Shown here piece after piece: positions 40,581-49,364 of a stretch of 64,000 nucleotides of DNA (the first letter of the stretch is position 1; every line of letters starts with the position of its first letter). Below the pieces are notes generated by a model that saw nothing but the letters and a program-made list of their open reading frames with translations, did not search any database and was not told where the DNA came from. Source of the DNA: Bacteroidales bacterium (GTDB lineage: Bacteria > Bacteroidota > Bacteroidia > Bacteroidales > P3); NCBI GenBank assembly GCA_017479385.1, contig JAFVCE010000014.1:1-64000 (forward strand), given 5' to 3'. Both the position numbers and the translations under genes were made by a program.

Positions 40581-42401
40581 ATGCGCAAGGCTATTGCTCT
40601 TATTCTATGTGGTTTAGGCCTCTTGCTGGTGCCCCTGCGGGTTGTCGCTCAGCAGGACGCCGAGCAGTTGGCTGTGCAGTACTTCAATAGTGGCGATTAC
40701 GAGCAGGCGGCCGAACTCTACGGGTCGCTCCTCAAGCGCACCAGCAACAAGTATCACTACCAGATGCTCTATCGCACCTATTTTGCCCTCGAGAAATATC
40801 GCGATGCCGAACGCCTCGCCGAGCGCCGTATTGCGCAGAATACCAAAGACTTATATCTTTATGTCGACCTTGGCAGAGCCCAGCTTGCCCGTGGCGATAA
40901 GAAGAAAGCCGAGCGCTCCTACGACAAGGCTATCTCGCTCCTCAAAAACGACCTCCGCCCTGTGCCCGACCTCGCCATGGCTTTCGAGCAGGCTGGTCGC
41001 CCCGACCTCGCCCTCAAAACCTACCTCACAGCGCGTGCTAATACTAAAAGTAAAACACTTTATTTCAGCGAGATAGCTGGTACTTATGCACGTATGGGCG
41101 AATACGATAACATGACTCAGGAGTACTTCAACTTTCTCGACAACTCGCCAGGGTCGCTCAATTCGGTCCAAGTGGCTCTCCAGCGCGTCCTCCAAGAGAG
41201 CACATCGCCACAGCTCGCCGAGGGCCTAAAACGCGCTCTCGTGGCCCGTGTGCAGGCCGAACCAAACAACCGCGTATACCTCGAGATGATGATATGGTTC
41301 TCGCTCCAGCAGCGCGATTTCCGTTTTGCGCTCACCCAGGCGCAAGCCATCGACGCCCGCTTTCCCGACCTCGGGGGCGAGCAGGTGTTTCGTGTGGCTA
41401 ACATAGCCTACACGAACGACGACTACGATGTGGCAGCCGACGCCTACCGTTCCCTCATCCAAAAGGGCAAAGAGAGTAACTATTATTTCAAAAGCCGTGT
41501 GGGCTTGCTCGAAGTTGAATATCAGCGTGTTAACAATGGTTACGCCATCTCTCAACCAGATCTCGTCCGCCTCGAAAAGCTCTACGACGACGCCTTCGAG
41601 GAGCTGGGTAAGAACGAGCAGACGGTGCCCCTCATGCGCCACTATGCCGACCTCATGGCCTACCACGCCAACCGTCCACAGCCGGCTGCCGATATGCTCT
41701 ACGACATACTCGACCTGCCTCGTCTGCAGGCCAACGTGCGCGACGAGGTTAAACTCGAACTTGCTGATTTGCTGCTCTTTGCGGGCGAAGTTTGGGAGGC
41801 TTCGCTGCTCTATATGCAGGTCGAAAAAGCCAACAAGAACGACATCCTTGGGGCCCAAGCCAAGTTTCGCAACGCCAAGTTGTCTTACTACAATCACGAC
41901 TTCGGTTGGGCCAAATCGCAACTCGATGTTCTGCGTGCTTCGACCAGTAAGCTCATTGCCAACGACGCTATGGAGTTGTCGCTGCAAATATCTGATAACA
42001 TGGAAGATGACTCGACCTATGGTATGCTCGAACTTTTTGCCGACGCCGACCTGCTGCTCTACCGAAACCTCCTCGACTCGGCTTGGGTCGCTTTCGACGA
42101 CATTGCTCACCGCACGCTCTCTCATCCTTTGCTCGACGATGTGTTGATGAAGAAGGCCACAATCCGCATAAAACAAGAGCGTTATGCCGATGCCGACTCG
42201 CTCCTCTCGCAGCTTCTCGAGTTTTATCCCGACGACCTCCTTGCCGACGATGCCGCTATGCAACTTGCCGAACTCAATGAGCATAAGCTAAATAACATAG
42301 AACGAGCTATTTACTTCTATGAAAAGCTTATTCTCGACTATTCTTCGAGCCTATATGTCGACCAGGCACGAAAACGGTATAACGCACTGAAAACAAGATA
42401 G
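40581..42401 (+). CDS. Periplasmic TPR-repeat protein
   Basis: 606 residues from the ATG at 40581, chosen because it gives a signal peptide (MRKAIALILCGLGLLLVPLRVVAQQ); the frame further upstream runs through the second tRNA. The mature protein is a chain of helix-turn-helix repeats of tetratricopeptide type (L-A-V-Q-Y-F-N-S-G-D-Y-E-Q-A-A-E-L-Y, Y-L-Y-V-D-L-G-R-A-Q-L-A-R-G-D-K-K-K-A, and so on) and ends Y-V-D-Q-A-R-K-R-Y-N-A-L. TPR domains mediate protein-protein contacts. No lipobox or enzyme motif. ksgA starts on the base after its stop, so they share a transcript. No clear promoter lies between the tRNA terminator and the ATG. Confidence 0.88.
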   Translation: MRKAIALILCGLGLLLVPLRVVAQQDAEQLAVQYFNSGDYEQAAELYGSLLKRTSNKYHYQMLYRTYFALEKYRDAERLAERRIAQNTKDLYLYVDLGRAQLARGDKKKAERSYDKAISLLKNDLRPVPDLAMAFEQAGRPDLALKTYLTARANTKSKTLYFSEIAGTYARMGEYDNMTQEYFNFLDNSPGSLNSVQVALQRVLQESTSPQLAEGLKRALVARVQAEPNNRVYLEMMIWFSLQQRDFRFALTQAQAIDARFPDLGGEQVFRVANIAYTNDDYDVAADAYRSLIQKGKESNYYFKSRVGLLEVEYQRVNNGYAISQPDLVRLEKLYDDAFEELGKNEQTVPLMRHYADLMAYHANRPQPAADMLYDILDLPRLQANVRDEVKLELADLLLFAGEVWEASLLYMQVEKANKNDILGAQAKFRNAKLSYYNHDFGWAKSQLDVLRASTSKLIANDAMELSLQISDNMEDDSTYGMLELFADADLLLYRNLLDSAWVAFDDIAHRTLSHPLLDDVLMKKATIRIKQERYADADSLLSQLLEFYPDDLLADDAAMQLAELNEHKLNNIERAIYFYEKLILDYSSSLYVDQARKRYNALKTR

Positions 42402-43172
42402 ATGGAAGTAAAAGCAAAGAAATATCTCGGCCAACATTTCCTCACCGACGAGTCTATTGCCCGTCGCATTGCCGAAAGTTTGTCGGGCCAGAACCTTCGA
42501 TTGCTCGAGATAGGGCCTGGTATGGGGGTGTTAACAAAGTACCTATGCGTTGACGAGCGCTATGATTTTCGTGCTGTCGAAATCGACAGCGAGTCGGTGG
42601 CCTACCTTGCCCTCCGCTACCCAAACGTGAAGGTTATCGAGGGCGACTTCCTTAGGATGGACCTAACTACCTTGTTCCATGATAGTTTCGCCGTCATAGG
42701 TAACTTTCCATACAACATTTCGTCGCAGATTTTGTTCCGTGTTTATGAAAACCGAACCCTCATTCCCGAGGTGGTGGGTATGTTCCAAAAGGAGGTTGCA
42801 GAGCGCGTTGCAGCAGGACCAGGTAGCAAGACATACGGCATTCTAAGTGTTTTGTTATCTGCGTTTTACGACATAGAATATCTTTTCACTGTCCCCGAAA
42901 CGGTCTTCAATCCTCCGCCCAAGGTCAAGTCGGCAGTTATTCGTCTTGTTCGCAACAACGTAACTGCTTTAGAATGTGACGAAAAACTCTTTACGCAGAT
43001 CGTCAAAACTGCCTTCAATCAGCGTCGCAAAACCCTTCGTAATGCCCTTCTTCCACTCGGTATTGCGCTCGATGGCATCGATTCTCAGCTTCTTGCCAAG
43101 CGTGCCGAGCAACTTGCCGTGGCCGATTTTGTACAGATAACCTCTAAATTGTCGCAGAATAAACCATGCTGA
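42402..43172 (+). CDS. ksgA: 16S rRNA dimethyladenosine transferase KsgA (RsmA)
   Basis: 256 residues. It dimethylates two adjacent adenosines near the 3' end of 16S rRNA using SAM. Motifs: K-K-Y-L-G-Q-H-F-L-T at the N-terminus, L-L-E-I-G-P-G-M-G-V-L-T for SAM binding, the acidic E-I-D end of strand beta2, catalytic N-F-P-Y-N-I-S, and F-N-P-P-P-K-V-K-S-A-V. The start immediately follows the TPR gene stop and the end overlaps the next gene by 7 nt. Confidence 0.96.
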   Translation: MEVKAKKYLGQHFLTDESIARRIAESLSGQNLRLLEIGPGMGVLTKYLCVDERYDFRAVEIDSESVAYLALRYPNVKVIEGDFLRMDLTTLFHDSFAVIGNFPYNISSQILFRVYENRTLIPEVVGMFQKEVAERVAAGPGSKTYGILSVLLSAFYDIEYLFTVPETVFNPPPKVKSAVIRLVRNNVTALECDEKLFTQIVKTAFNQRRKTLRNALLPLGIALDGIDSQLLAKRAEQLAVADFVQITSKLSQNKPC

Positions 43173-43720
43173 TATTGATATTATTGTCGATAGCATTGTC
43201 TATCAAGATGTTAGTCTCTATCCGTTCTTGTGCCTATGGCGCCACGTTTCGTCTTACATACGGTTTGGCCATCTCTGCCATAGCCGGATTGGCACAGGGT
43301 CTGTTGTTCTCGGCTGGTGCATGGCTGGGGCGAATGGTGAGGTATAGTTCCACTGTCTTCGAGCAGACCAACAATCTTATCTTTGTTGGTTTAACTATCT
43401 TGGTTGCAGTACGTTGGCTCTTGCAGGTGAGGCGTAAAGACGCTGCGTTGCCTTCCTATGACATAGCCTCTTGGCGTGGTGCCACGCTCTTTGCGTTGGC
43501 ACAGGGCATGACGGCATTCTTCCTCGGGCTCGGCTATGGCGTTTGGGCTGTTCGGAGCAGCCTGTGGATGTGCTTAGTTCTTGTGTCAATAATGGTTATG
43601 ATAGCCTCCTACCTCGGCATAATGTTCGGTCGGCGCAGGGTTGATATGCGAGTTCGTCGCTGGCAATTTTTATCAGCGATGTTGCTGATAGGTAGTGCTT
43701 TAGCTATCGTTCTAATGTAG
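43166..43720 (+). CDS. MntP-like six-helix membrane protein lacking conserved aspartates
   Basis: 184 residues with six predicted membrane helices, overlapping ksgA by 7 nt. The layout matches the MntP/YtaF family: an N-terminal helix of the A-L-S-x-x-x-x-x-S type, a second helix ending W-L-G, a cytoplasmic loop, and C-terminal S-x-L-G-x-M-x-G-R. MntP pumps carry a conserved aspartate in the S-M-D-A-F-A and S-L-D-A-M-A motifs. Here these read S-I-K-M-L-V and Q-G-M-T-A-F-F, so both charges are gone. It may be a divergent member with another substrate or no transport activity. Placement in the family is from pattern, not from a computed alignment. Confidence 0.7.
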   Translation: MLILILLSIALSIKMLVSIRSCAYGATFRLTYGLAISAIAGLAQGLLFSAGAWLGRMVRYSSTVFEQTNNLIFVGLTILVAVRWLLQVRRKDAALPSYDIASWRGATLFALAQGMTAFFLGLGYGVWAVRSSLWMCLVLVSIMVMIASYLGIMFGRRRVDMRVRRWQFLSAMLLIGSALAIVLM

Positions 43721-43768
43721 TTTAAGAAAAAAATATTCTTTTTTTTCGCTGCTATTCAAAAAAAAACG

Positions 43769-43776
43769 TAAATTTG
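43769..43776 (+). promoter_or_regulatory. Putative -7 element of the 128-aa membrane gene
   Basis: TAAATTTG matches TAnnTTTG, 44 nt before the ATG at 43821. Confidence 0.45.
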
Positions 43777-43820
43777 CAAAAATTTAGTAAAGTAAATTGA
43801 TAATTAAACCTTACAACGCA

Positions 43821-44207
43821 ATGAAATTTTCAGGTAAAGAAAAAATAGAAGGAGCCTTGTTGCTTCTGACAGCCATCGCTGGGTTTACCCTTAAGTTGGT
43901 GGGACACAAAGGATTAGCTGTATTGCTTATCTCTGTCTTGTTTGCAGGATTGATAGTTGTTTGGTTTCTGCAATTTTTGGAACTGCTCAAGAGCGAGCAT
44001 AATGTTTTCTTGCTGATTTTCAACTATGTATCGAAAATATTTGCCGTGTCGGCCTTTTTGTTCATGCGCGGTGGATACCCAGGTGCCGAAATCATAGCGC
44101 TTATTGCAGTCGGCTTGAACCTGGCTTACATAATTCTCTCGTTAGTCAAAAAGAGTTATAAAGACGCAGTTGGCGGCCTGCTTTATAGAGTGCTCATGCT
44201 GTGGTAA
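43821..44207 (+). CDS. Small multi-pass membrane protein of unknown function
   Basis: 128 residues from the ATG at 43821 (MKFSGKEKIEGALLLLTAIAGF). Four hydrophobic helices are visible at about 12-28, 33-55, 62-85 and 95-115, ending V-K-K-S-Y-K-D-A-V-G-G-L-L-Y. I do not recognise a family. It has its own -7 element and ends 14 bp inside the convergent U32 peptidase gene. Confidence 0.75.
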   Translation: MKFSGKEKIEGALLLLTAIAGFTLKLVGHKGLAVLLISVLFAGLIVVWFLQFLELLKSEHNVFLLIFNYVSKIFAVSAFLFMRGGYPGAEIIALIAVGLNLAYIILSLVKKSYKDAVGGLLYRVLMLW

Positions 44208-46020
44208 CAGCCGAAATTTTCATCTGACAGGCGTGGCAGTCGAATGTCAGGCGTAGGGTGCGCCCATTGTTGTGCAGTAGTAGTGATGTGTCTGCTGGTA
44301 TATTGCTTGGCTTCAGAGTTTTAAGACACTTGCCCAGTTCGTATCTCAAGCAGTATTTGGTTGTCATCAGCGCCTTGCCATCGAAATTGTGACACAAATC
44401 CAGCCCCCATTCTGTCACTTTGGCATGATGGCGCTCATAGAATGCTTTGGCACGAGAGTTGACCACGTTGGCATTGTAGTCAACCTCGGGTTCGAAATAA
44501 GGCACGTCGTTGGGAGTTGTTTGACACGGTTGTGGTTTGTAAAACTCTGTACGTATGGTGTTTAGCTGTTCAGCAGCTTGTCGGCGAAGCTCGTTGAGTG
44601 TGGCCGCTGGAACGAATGGCACCGGTTTGGCTTCGACGCGCACAGAACGAGCAGAATAGATGGTCTCGCCAAGCTTCGACAGCTGATTTTCAATCTGTTT
44701 CAGCGCCATATCTGGTTTTTGCGCAGTGTCGAAGATGTTTGGCGTGCTTGCTTCGGCACGAAGGCCGTCAGGTGTGGTGAAAGTGAGTCGGAGTTCGCTG
44801 CAAGTGGCTGAAAGTATGATATCTACATCAAGTTTGCGAGTGGCTGAGTTGCCTTTCAATGTTTTCTCGAAAGCATAGTCGTTGTTGCGCCAAACGGTAG
44901 AGCCAACCTCGATGGCAGGCATGGTGTTGGGATAGATACTCTGCCCCTCGACGCGGTTGACGAGAAAGCCCTGAAGCTGCCCGTCGCGGCCAAAGAAGCA
45001 CAGCCCGTCGCCAGCGGTAATCTTCTCTAAAGTATTTAGAACAAGAGAGTTGGCTGATACTTTTGCTACTGTGCCAATCTTTTTGCCGAGCGACTTCTGC
45101 GTGGCGTGCGAAGCCATCTTGTGGCGGCCAACAAGAAAGTAGTCTGTATAGCCACGGTTGAAGGTCCGCTCTGGGTCTGGAACAAAGCCAATTTGTGTCC
45201 GTCCTTGCGAGGCCGCTTCGTGTTCTGGATGAGTAACAAGGTAGTTATCAATAAGTTGTCGATAGAAAGCGGTGACGTTCTTCAAGTAGGCCATATCTTT
45301 GAGGCGGCCTTCGATTTTGAACGACGAAATGCCGGCATCTATCATAGAACCAAGGTGTTGAGCGGCCGAGAAGTCGCGCAGCGACAGCAAATGACGGTTG
45401 GCTATAAGTTTCTGCCCGTTGGGGGCGAGCAGGTCGTAGGCAGAACGGCAGGGCTGCGAGCAGGTCCCGCGGTTGCCGCTGCGGCCGTTGAGGGCGAGGC
45501 TGAGGTAGCATTGGCCACTGTAGCAGACACATAGCGCGCCGTGGATAAAACTTTCGAGTTCGATATTGGTGTTCTGCCTTAGGGTTTGCATTTGTGCCAA
45601 AGATGTTTCGCGAGCCAAAATCGCGCGCTTGAAACCCACTGATTCCATGAACTTTACACGCTCAAGGGTGGCGTTGTGGAGTTGTGTGCTGGCGTGCAGC
45701 TCGATGGGTGGTAGGTCGCACTCGAGTAGACCGAGGTCCTGAATGATAAGTGCGTCGGCACCAGCATCATAAAGCTGCTTGATGAGTGCCACGGCCGGTT
45801 CCAGCTCAGAATCGAAAAGCAGAGTGTTTACGGTTACGAAGACCCTGGCTCCGAACAGGTGTGCGTAGTTCGCAAGCTGCTCGATGTCGGCCACCGAGTT
45901 GGTGGCGGCAGCACGGGCACCAAACGCAGGGGCGCCGATATACACAGCGTCGGCCCCGTGGTTGATGGCTTCGCGGCCAAAATCGAGGTCCTTGGCAGGG
46001 GCGAGTAGTTCGATTTTCAT
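44194..46020 (-). CDS. Peptidase family U32 protein (RlhA/TrhP-like)
   Basis: 608 residues. U32 N-terminal motifs are E-L-L-A-P-A-K-D, A-D-A-V-Y-I-G, the A-S-T-Q-L-H-N substrate-type segment and E-S-F-I-H-G-A-L-C-V-C-Y-S-G-Q-C-Y-L-S, with R-G-x-C-S-Q-P-C-R following. The extra C-terminal half is of DUF3656 type. Members such as RlhA hydroxylate rRNA and TrhP/YrrM-like proteins modify tRNA, so despite the name most are RNA-modifying. Which RNA this one uses is unknown. The C-terminus F-D-C-H-A-C-Q-M-K may bind metal. A -7 element sits only 4 nt from the ATG, which implies a leaderless message. Confidence 0.9.
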   Translation of the reverse strand: MKIELLAPAKDLDFGREAINHGADAVYIGAPAFGARAAATNSVADIEQLANYAHLFGARVFVTVNTLLFDSELEPAVALIKQLYDAGADALIIQDLGLLECDLPPIELHASTQLHNATLERVKFMESVGFKRAILARETSLAQMQTLRQNTNIELESFIHGALCVCYSGQCYLSLALNGRSGNRGTCSQPCRSAYDLLAPNGQKLIANRHLLSLRDFSAAQHLGSMIDAGISSFKIEGRLKDMAYLKNVTAFYRQLIDNYLVTHPEHEAASQGRTQIGFVPDPERTFNRGYTDYFLVGRHKMASHATQKSLGKKIGTVAKVSANSLVLNTLEKITAGDGLCFFGRDGQLQGFLVNRVEGQSIYPNTMPAIEVGSTVWRNNDYAFEKTLKGNSATRKLDVDIILSATCSELRLTFTTPDGLRAEASTPNIFDTAQKPDMALKQIENQLSKLGETIYSARSVRVEAKPVPFVPAATLNELRRQAAEQLNTIRTEFYKPQPCQTTPNDVPYFEPEVDYNANVVNSRAKAFYERHHAKVTEWGLDLCHNFDGKALMTTKYCLRYELGKCLKTLKPSNIPADTSLLLHNNGRTLRLTFDCHACQMKISAVTTA

Positions 46021-46024
46021 GTTG

Positions 46025-46032
46025 CAAAGTTA
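46025..46032 (-). promoter_or_regulatory. -7 element immediately before the U32 gene
   Basis: The minus strand reads TAACTTTG, with only four bases between it and the ATG at 46020. If the box is at -11 to -4, transcription starts at or next to the start codon. Confidence 0.55.
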
Positions 46033-46212
46033 CGCATTTTTTGCCATTGAACGAAATAATTTTCGCTCAATGGCACTAACTTAGCCCGCCACGGGTGCTC
46101 TTTTACGGCTCGGGCCACGACAAAAATGTGCCACGATGACCCTAATTTCCCCCGGAAGGCACAATAAAAACAACCTTTTTGCGTTATGTTTTACAACAAA
46201 AAAGTTCATGCC

Positions 46213-47268
46213 ATGACGACAAAGCTCATACTTCCCGGGCGAATTTCGCCACTCAGCCTCCTCGGTCGCCTACTCAAAGGCCCAGCCTACGATGGGGCGC
46301 ACTACTGCCTCGTGGTGGACGAAAATTCGTATGCCCATTGCCTGCCCCAGGTGGTGTCGCGCGTGGCGGCATTCGAGGAGGCAGAATTTGTAGAAGTGCC
46401 TGTGGGTGAGGATTGTAAGTCGATAGAAGTGGCCACGCATGTGTGGCAAACTCTGCTCGAGAGCAAAGCCGATAGCAACACCGTCATTGTCTGTCTTGGC
46501 GGAGGTGCGGTGTGCGATTTGGGCGGTTTTGTGGCTGCCACCTACCGCCGCGGTCTGCGCCACATCAACATCCCCACCACCCTCGTGGCGATGGCCGACG
46601 CCGCCATCGGGGGCAAAACTGCCCTCAATCTCGACGGGGTGAAAAACCAGGTTGGCGTAGTCCGTATGCCCGAGGTGGTCTGCATAGACCCCTCGTTTCT
46701 CGACACTCTGCCTCCGGCCGAGCTGCTAAGCGGCGTGTTCGAGGTGGTGAAAACGGCTGCCGTGGCCGACGCAGACCTCTTCCTCAAAATGGTCGCAGGA
46801 ACCGTTCCTCCAGCTTCGGCGCAGGCCATATCACAGGTGGCAGCAATAAAGCAGGCTGTGGTCAAAGCCGACCCTAATGACCATGGAATCAGACATATAC
46901 TCAATTTTGGACACACCTTTGGCCATGCCATCGAGGCCCATTCGTCAGCCACTGGTGTCGCGTTGCCACACGGCATTGCCGTCGGCATAGGAATGTTGAT
47001 GGCCATGCGCCTCTCGGTGCTCAAAACGGGGCTGCCTCGCGAGAGTTACGATACCTATCGTCGTTTTGTGCTCCAATATGTTGAAACTCCGCATTTTACG
47101 CTTATCGATGCCGAGCAAATGCTCGCCTACATCAAGACCGATAAGAAGAACCACGATGGCCTGGTTCTGGCAGTGCTGATGAGGAATTTGGGCGAGCCGA
47201 TAATCGATATACCGCTGTCCGACAACGAGATACGCGACACGCTGCTCAGTGGTGGCCTCTTGGCTTGA
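46213..47268 (+). CDS. aroB: 3-dehydroquinate synthase AroB
   Basis: 351 residues from the ATG at 46213. The ATG at 46186, nine codons upstream, is also possible. It converts DAHP to 3-dehydroquinate in the shikimate pathway using NAD+ and a metal. Motifs are V-C-L-G-G-G-A-V-C-D-L-G-G-F-V-A, Y-R-R-G, P-T-T-L-V-A-M-A-D-A-A-I-G-G-K-T, and the metal-ligand H-I-L-N-F-G-H-T-F-G-H-A-I-E. The end matches the family. It is a single gene between convergent and divergent minus-strand genes; no other aro gene is adjacent. Confidence 0.95.
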   Translation: MTTKLILPGRISPLSLLGRLLKGPAYDGAHYCLVVDENSYAHCLPQVVSRVAAFEEAEFVEVPVGEDCKSIEVATHVWQTLLESKADSNTVIVCLGGGAVCDLGGFVAATYRRGLRHINIPTTLVAMADAAIGGKTALNLDGVKNQVGVVRMPEVVCIDPSFLDTLPPAELLSGVFEVVKTAAVADADLFLKMVAGTVPPASAQAISQVAAIKQAVVKADPNDHGIRHILNFGHTFGHAIEAHSSATGVALPHGIAVGIGMLMAMRLSVLKTGLPRESYDTYRRFVLQYVETPHFTLIDAEQMLAYIKTDKKNHDGLVLAVLMRNLGEPIIDIPLSDNEIRDTLLSGGLLA

Positions 47269-47586
47269 GGCCTGCGGCGCTCTTCGGGGCAATCATAAAG
47301 CACAAGTCTCTTGTTAGGTTTGGCGAGAGGTTCGTTTTGCGTCGAATTTTCGACCGAGAGGTGATGCCCTTCGTGGGCTGTTGAAATGTTAATTACTCGA
47401 TGTTAATACGACCTTAACCCCTCCTTAACCCCTATGAAGTATGATTTAAGAACCGCGCGTTATGGGGTTGTCGGATGTGAAAATTGGCAATCGATAAATG
47501 CAGCCTGAGCTCCTTTTCGTGGGCCGAGAACTTACTCGGCGGTACTGCCTTGTTTGCAGTAGTATAATATTCTTGCTATCAGTCGG
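47269..47586. other. Gene-free convergent spacer after aroB
   Basis: 318 bp between the ends of aroB and lysC. It holds repeat copy R3 and, nearer lysC, two small inverted repeats (CCGAG/CTCGG and TACTGC/GCAGTA, about 47524-47565). Neither is followed by a strong T-run, so they are weak terminator candidates. Confidence 0.5.
47393..47422 (-). repeat. Dispersed 3'-end repeat, copy R3
   Basis: The plus strand reads TTACTCGATGTTAATACGAC, then CTTAACCCCT, with a second CTTAACCCCT directly after. It matches R4 at 27 of 30 and R2 at 23 of 30 positions. It lies 125 nt after aroB. Confidence 0.75.
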
Positions 47587-48870
47587 TTAGTTGTGTTCTG
47601 GTTGGGTCTCGACCAGAATCTGCACCGTGGAGCGGCTGCGCTGCTCGAGCAGTATTGGGCGCGCGGCCACAGTTCGGTCTATCACCTCTTGGTTGTAGTA
47701 GCGAATGGTGATGAGCTGCAGGCCGCGATTGTAGCGCACACGGAACTGGCTGCCCAATTTAGTTATCATAGAATCAAGTAGTTGCGCGTTGTCGTCGACC
47801 ACCACCGAGAAGCTTAAAGCCGAGTTCTGCATCATGTTTACCCTCACGCCTACCTCGGCCAGGGTGCCGAAGATGATTTGCAGGTTGTCTTCGGCAATGA
47901 AAGAGAAGTCTTTTGGCATTATTGAGAGCAGAACTTGCTGATTACGAAAGATATAGAGCGGTGTGAGCGGTTCGATGTGGCTAAAAGGCCCCACCACCGA
48001 ACCCTCGGCCTCGGGGTCGAGAAACGAGCGTATATGGAGCTTGATGTCGAGGTTCTGGAGTGGCTTTACGGTTTTGGGGTGTATTACGCTGGCGCCATAG
48101 TAGGCCAGCTCAATTGCCTCATTGTATGGTATTTGCGATATTTTTACGGTGTTGGCAAAGTACTTGGGGTCGGCATTGAGAAAGCCCGGAACGTCTTTCC
48201 AAATGGTCATGCTCTCGGCGCCGAGGCAGTGCGAGACTATGGCGGCCGAGTAGTCGGACCCTTCGCGTCCTAAGGTGGTGGTAGAGCCGTCGCTGCCACC
48301 GGCAATGAAGCCCTGCGTTATGACAATGGTTGTGTTAGTAACCATAGAATCAAGTGTTTGGGCGTTAGCGCGAGTGCGCTGCCAGTCCACATGACCTTCG
48401 CGATGATTGGTGTCGGTAATAACCACTTGGCGAATGTCTACCCACCGATTGGCGAGTCCTATGTGGTTGAGGTAGTGGCTGATAATAGTGGTCGAGATGA
48501 GTTCGCCGAAGCTAACCACGCGGTCGTAGTCGGCATTGTAGCTGTCGGCGGTGGGGTAGGGGGTGCTGGCAATGGCTTGGCGTAGTTGTGTAAACAGCAT
48601 AGAAACAGCACCATAGACTGGATTTTTGCGGTCTTGAAACAGGTCGTCTATAATGTCGTAGTGGTATTTTTCGAGGGCGGCGAGCAGTTCGGGGTGTTGC
48701 TCGGTTGGGGTTACGCCCGGTATCAGTTGTTCGAGGCGGTTTGTGGTCTTGCCCATGGCCGAAATCACCACCACGAGGCGTTGCCCGCGATATTGGCTCA
48801 CGATGGCGGCCATATTGCGCACTGCTGCGGCGCTGTTGACGGAGGCACCTCCAAATTTGAATACTATCAT
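47587..48870 (-). CDS. lysC: Aspartate kinase
   Basis: 427 residues. It phosphorylates aspartate, the first step to lysine, threonine and methionine. The N-terminal kinase motif F-K-F-G-G-A-S-V, then S-A-M-G-K-T-T-N, F-G-E-L-I-S-T, G-R-E-G-S-D-Y-S-A-A and W-K-D-V-P-G are clear, and the C-terminal part has ACT-type regulatory sequence (Q-V-L-L-S-I-M...). It is monofunctional; no homoserine dehydrogenase domain follows. It starts 8 nt after smpB, in the order dus-smpB-lysC. Which amino acid inhibits it cannot be determined. Confidence 0.93.
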   Translation of the reverse strand: MIVFKFGGASVNSAAAVRNMAAIVSQYRGQRLVVVISAMGKTTNRLEQLIPGVTPTEQHPELLAALEKYHYDIIDDLFQDRKNPVYGAVSMLFTQLRQAIASTPYPTADSYNADYDRVVSFGELISTTIISHYLNHIGLANRWVDIRQVVITDTNHREGHVDWQRTRANAQTLDSMVTNTTIVITQGFIAGGSDGSTTTLGREGSDYSAAIVSHCLGAESMTIWKDVPGFLNADPKYFANTVKISQIPYNEAIELAYYGASVIHPKTVKPLQNLDIKLHIRSFLDPEAEGSVVGPFSHIEPLTPLYIFRNQQVLLSIMPKDFSFIAEDNLQIIFGTLAEVGVRVNMMQNSALSFSVVVDDNAQLLDSMITKLGSQFRVRYNRGLQLITIRYYNQEVIDRTVAARPILLEQRSRSTVQILVETQPEHN

Positions 48871-48878
48871 AGAATCAG

Positions 48879-49334
48879 TTATTTATGCAGTTCGCGGGCT
48901 AATTCGCGTCGAGTATCTTTTTCTTTCAGGCTTTCGCGCTTATCGTAGTGGTGTTTGCCTTTGGCCAGAGCTATCTGTAGTTTTGCTAGTCCCTGAGGAT
49001 TAACGAATAAGAGTACCGGTACAATGGTGTAGCCACGCTCCTTAATGCGGTTTTGGAGTTTGCGCAGTTCGCGGGCGTTGAGTAGCAGTTTTCGGTCGCG
49101 CTTGGCGGTGTGGTTCAACCAACTGCCAAAGCGGTATTCCGAAATGTGCATCTCGCGCACAAACAGCTCGTTACCAATAAAAGTGCAGTAGGCGTCGTTC
49201 AGGTTGGCGCGTCCTTCGCGTATCGACTTGATTTCGGTGCCCATAAGTACCAGTCCGGCGGTGTATTCGTCCATCAGAAAGTACTCATAATCAGCACGTT
49301 TGTTCTTTATTTCGATAATGTTTTTTGGTTCCAT
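48879..49334 (-). CDS. smpB: SsrA-binding protein SmpB
   Basis: 151 residues, the typical length. It binds tmRNA and brings it to stalled ribosomes in trans-translation. Family blocks are [47 protein letters not shown] and a C-terminal basic tail with the [12 protein letters not shown] motif. Flanked by dus (30 nt upstream) and lysC (8 nt downstream). Confidence 0.96.
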   Translation of the reverse strand: MEPKNIIEIKNKRADYEYFLMDEYTAGLVLMGTEIKSIREGRANLNDAYCTFIGNELFVREMHISEYRFGSWLNHTAKRDRKLLLNARELRKLQNRIKERGYTIVPVLLFVNPQGLAKLQIALAKGKHHYDKRESLKEKDTRRELARELHK

Positions 49335-49364
49335 ACATTAAGTAATAACGCGTTAAAGCCTTTT

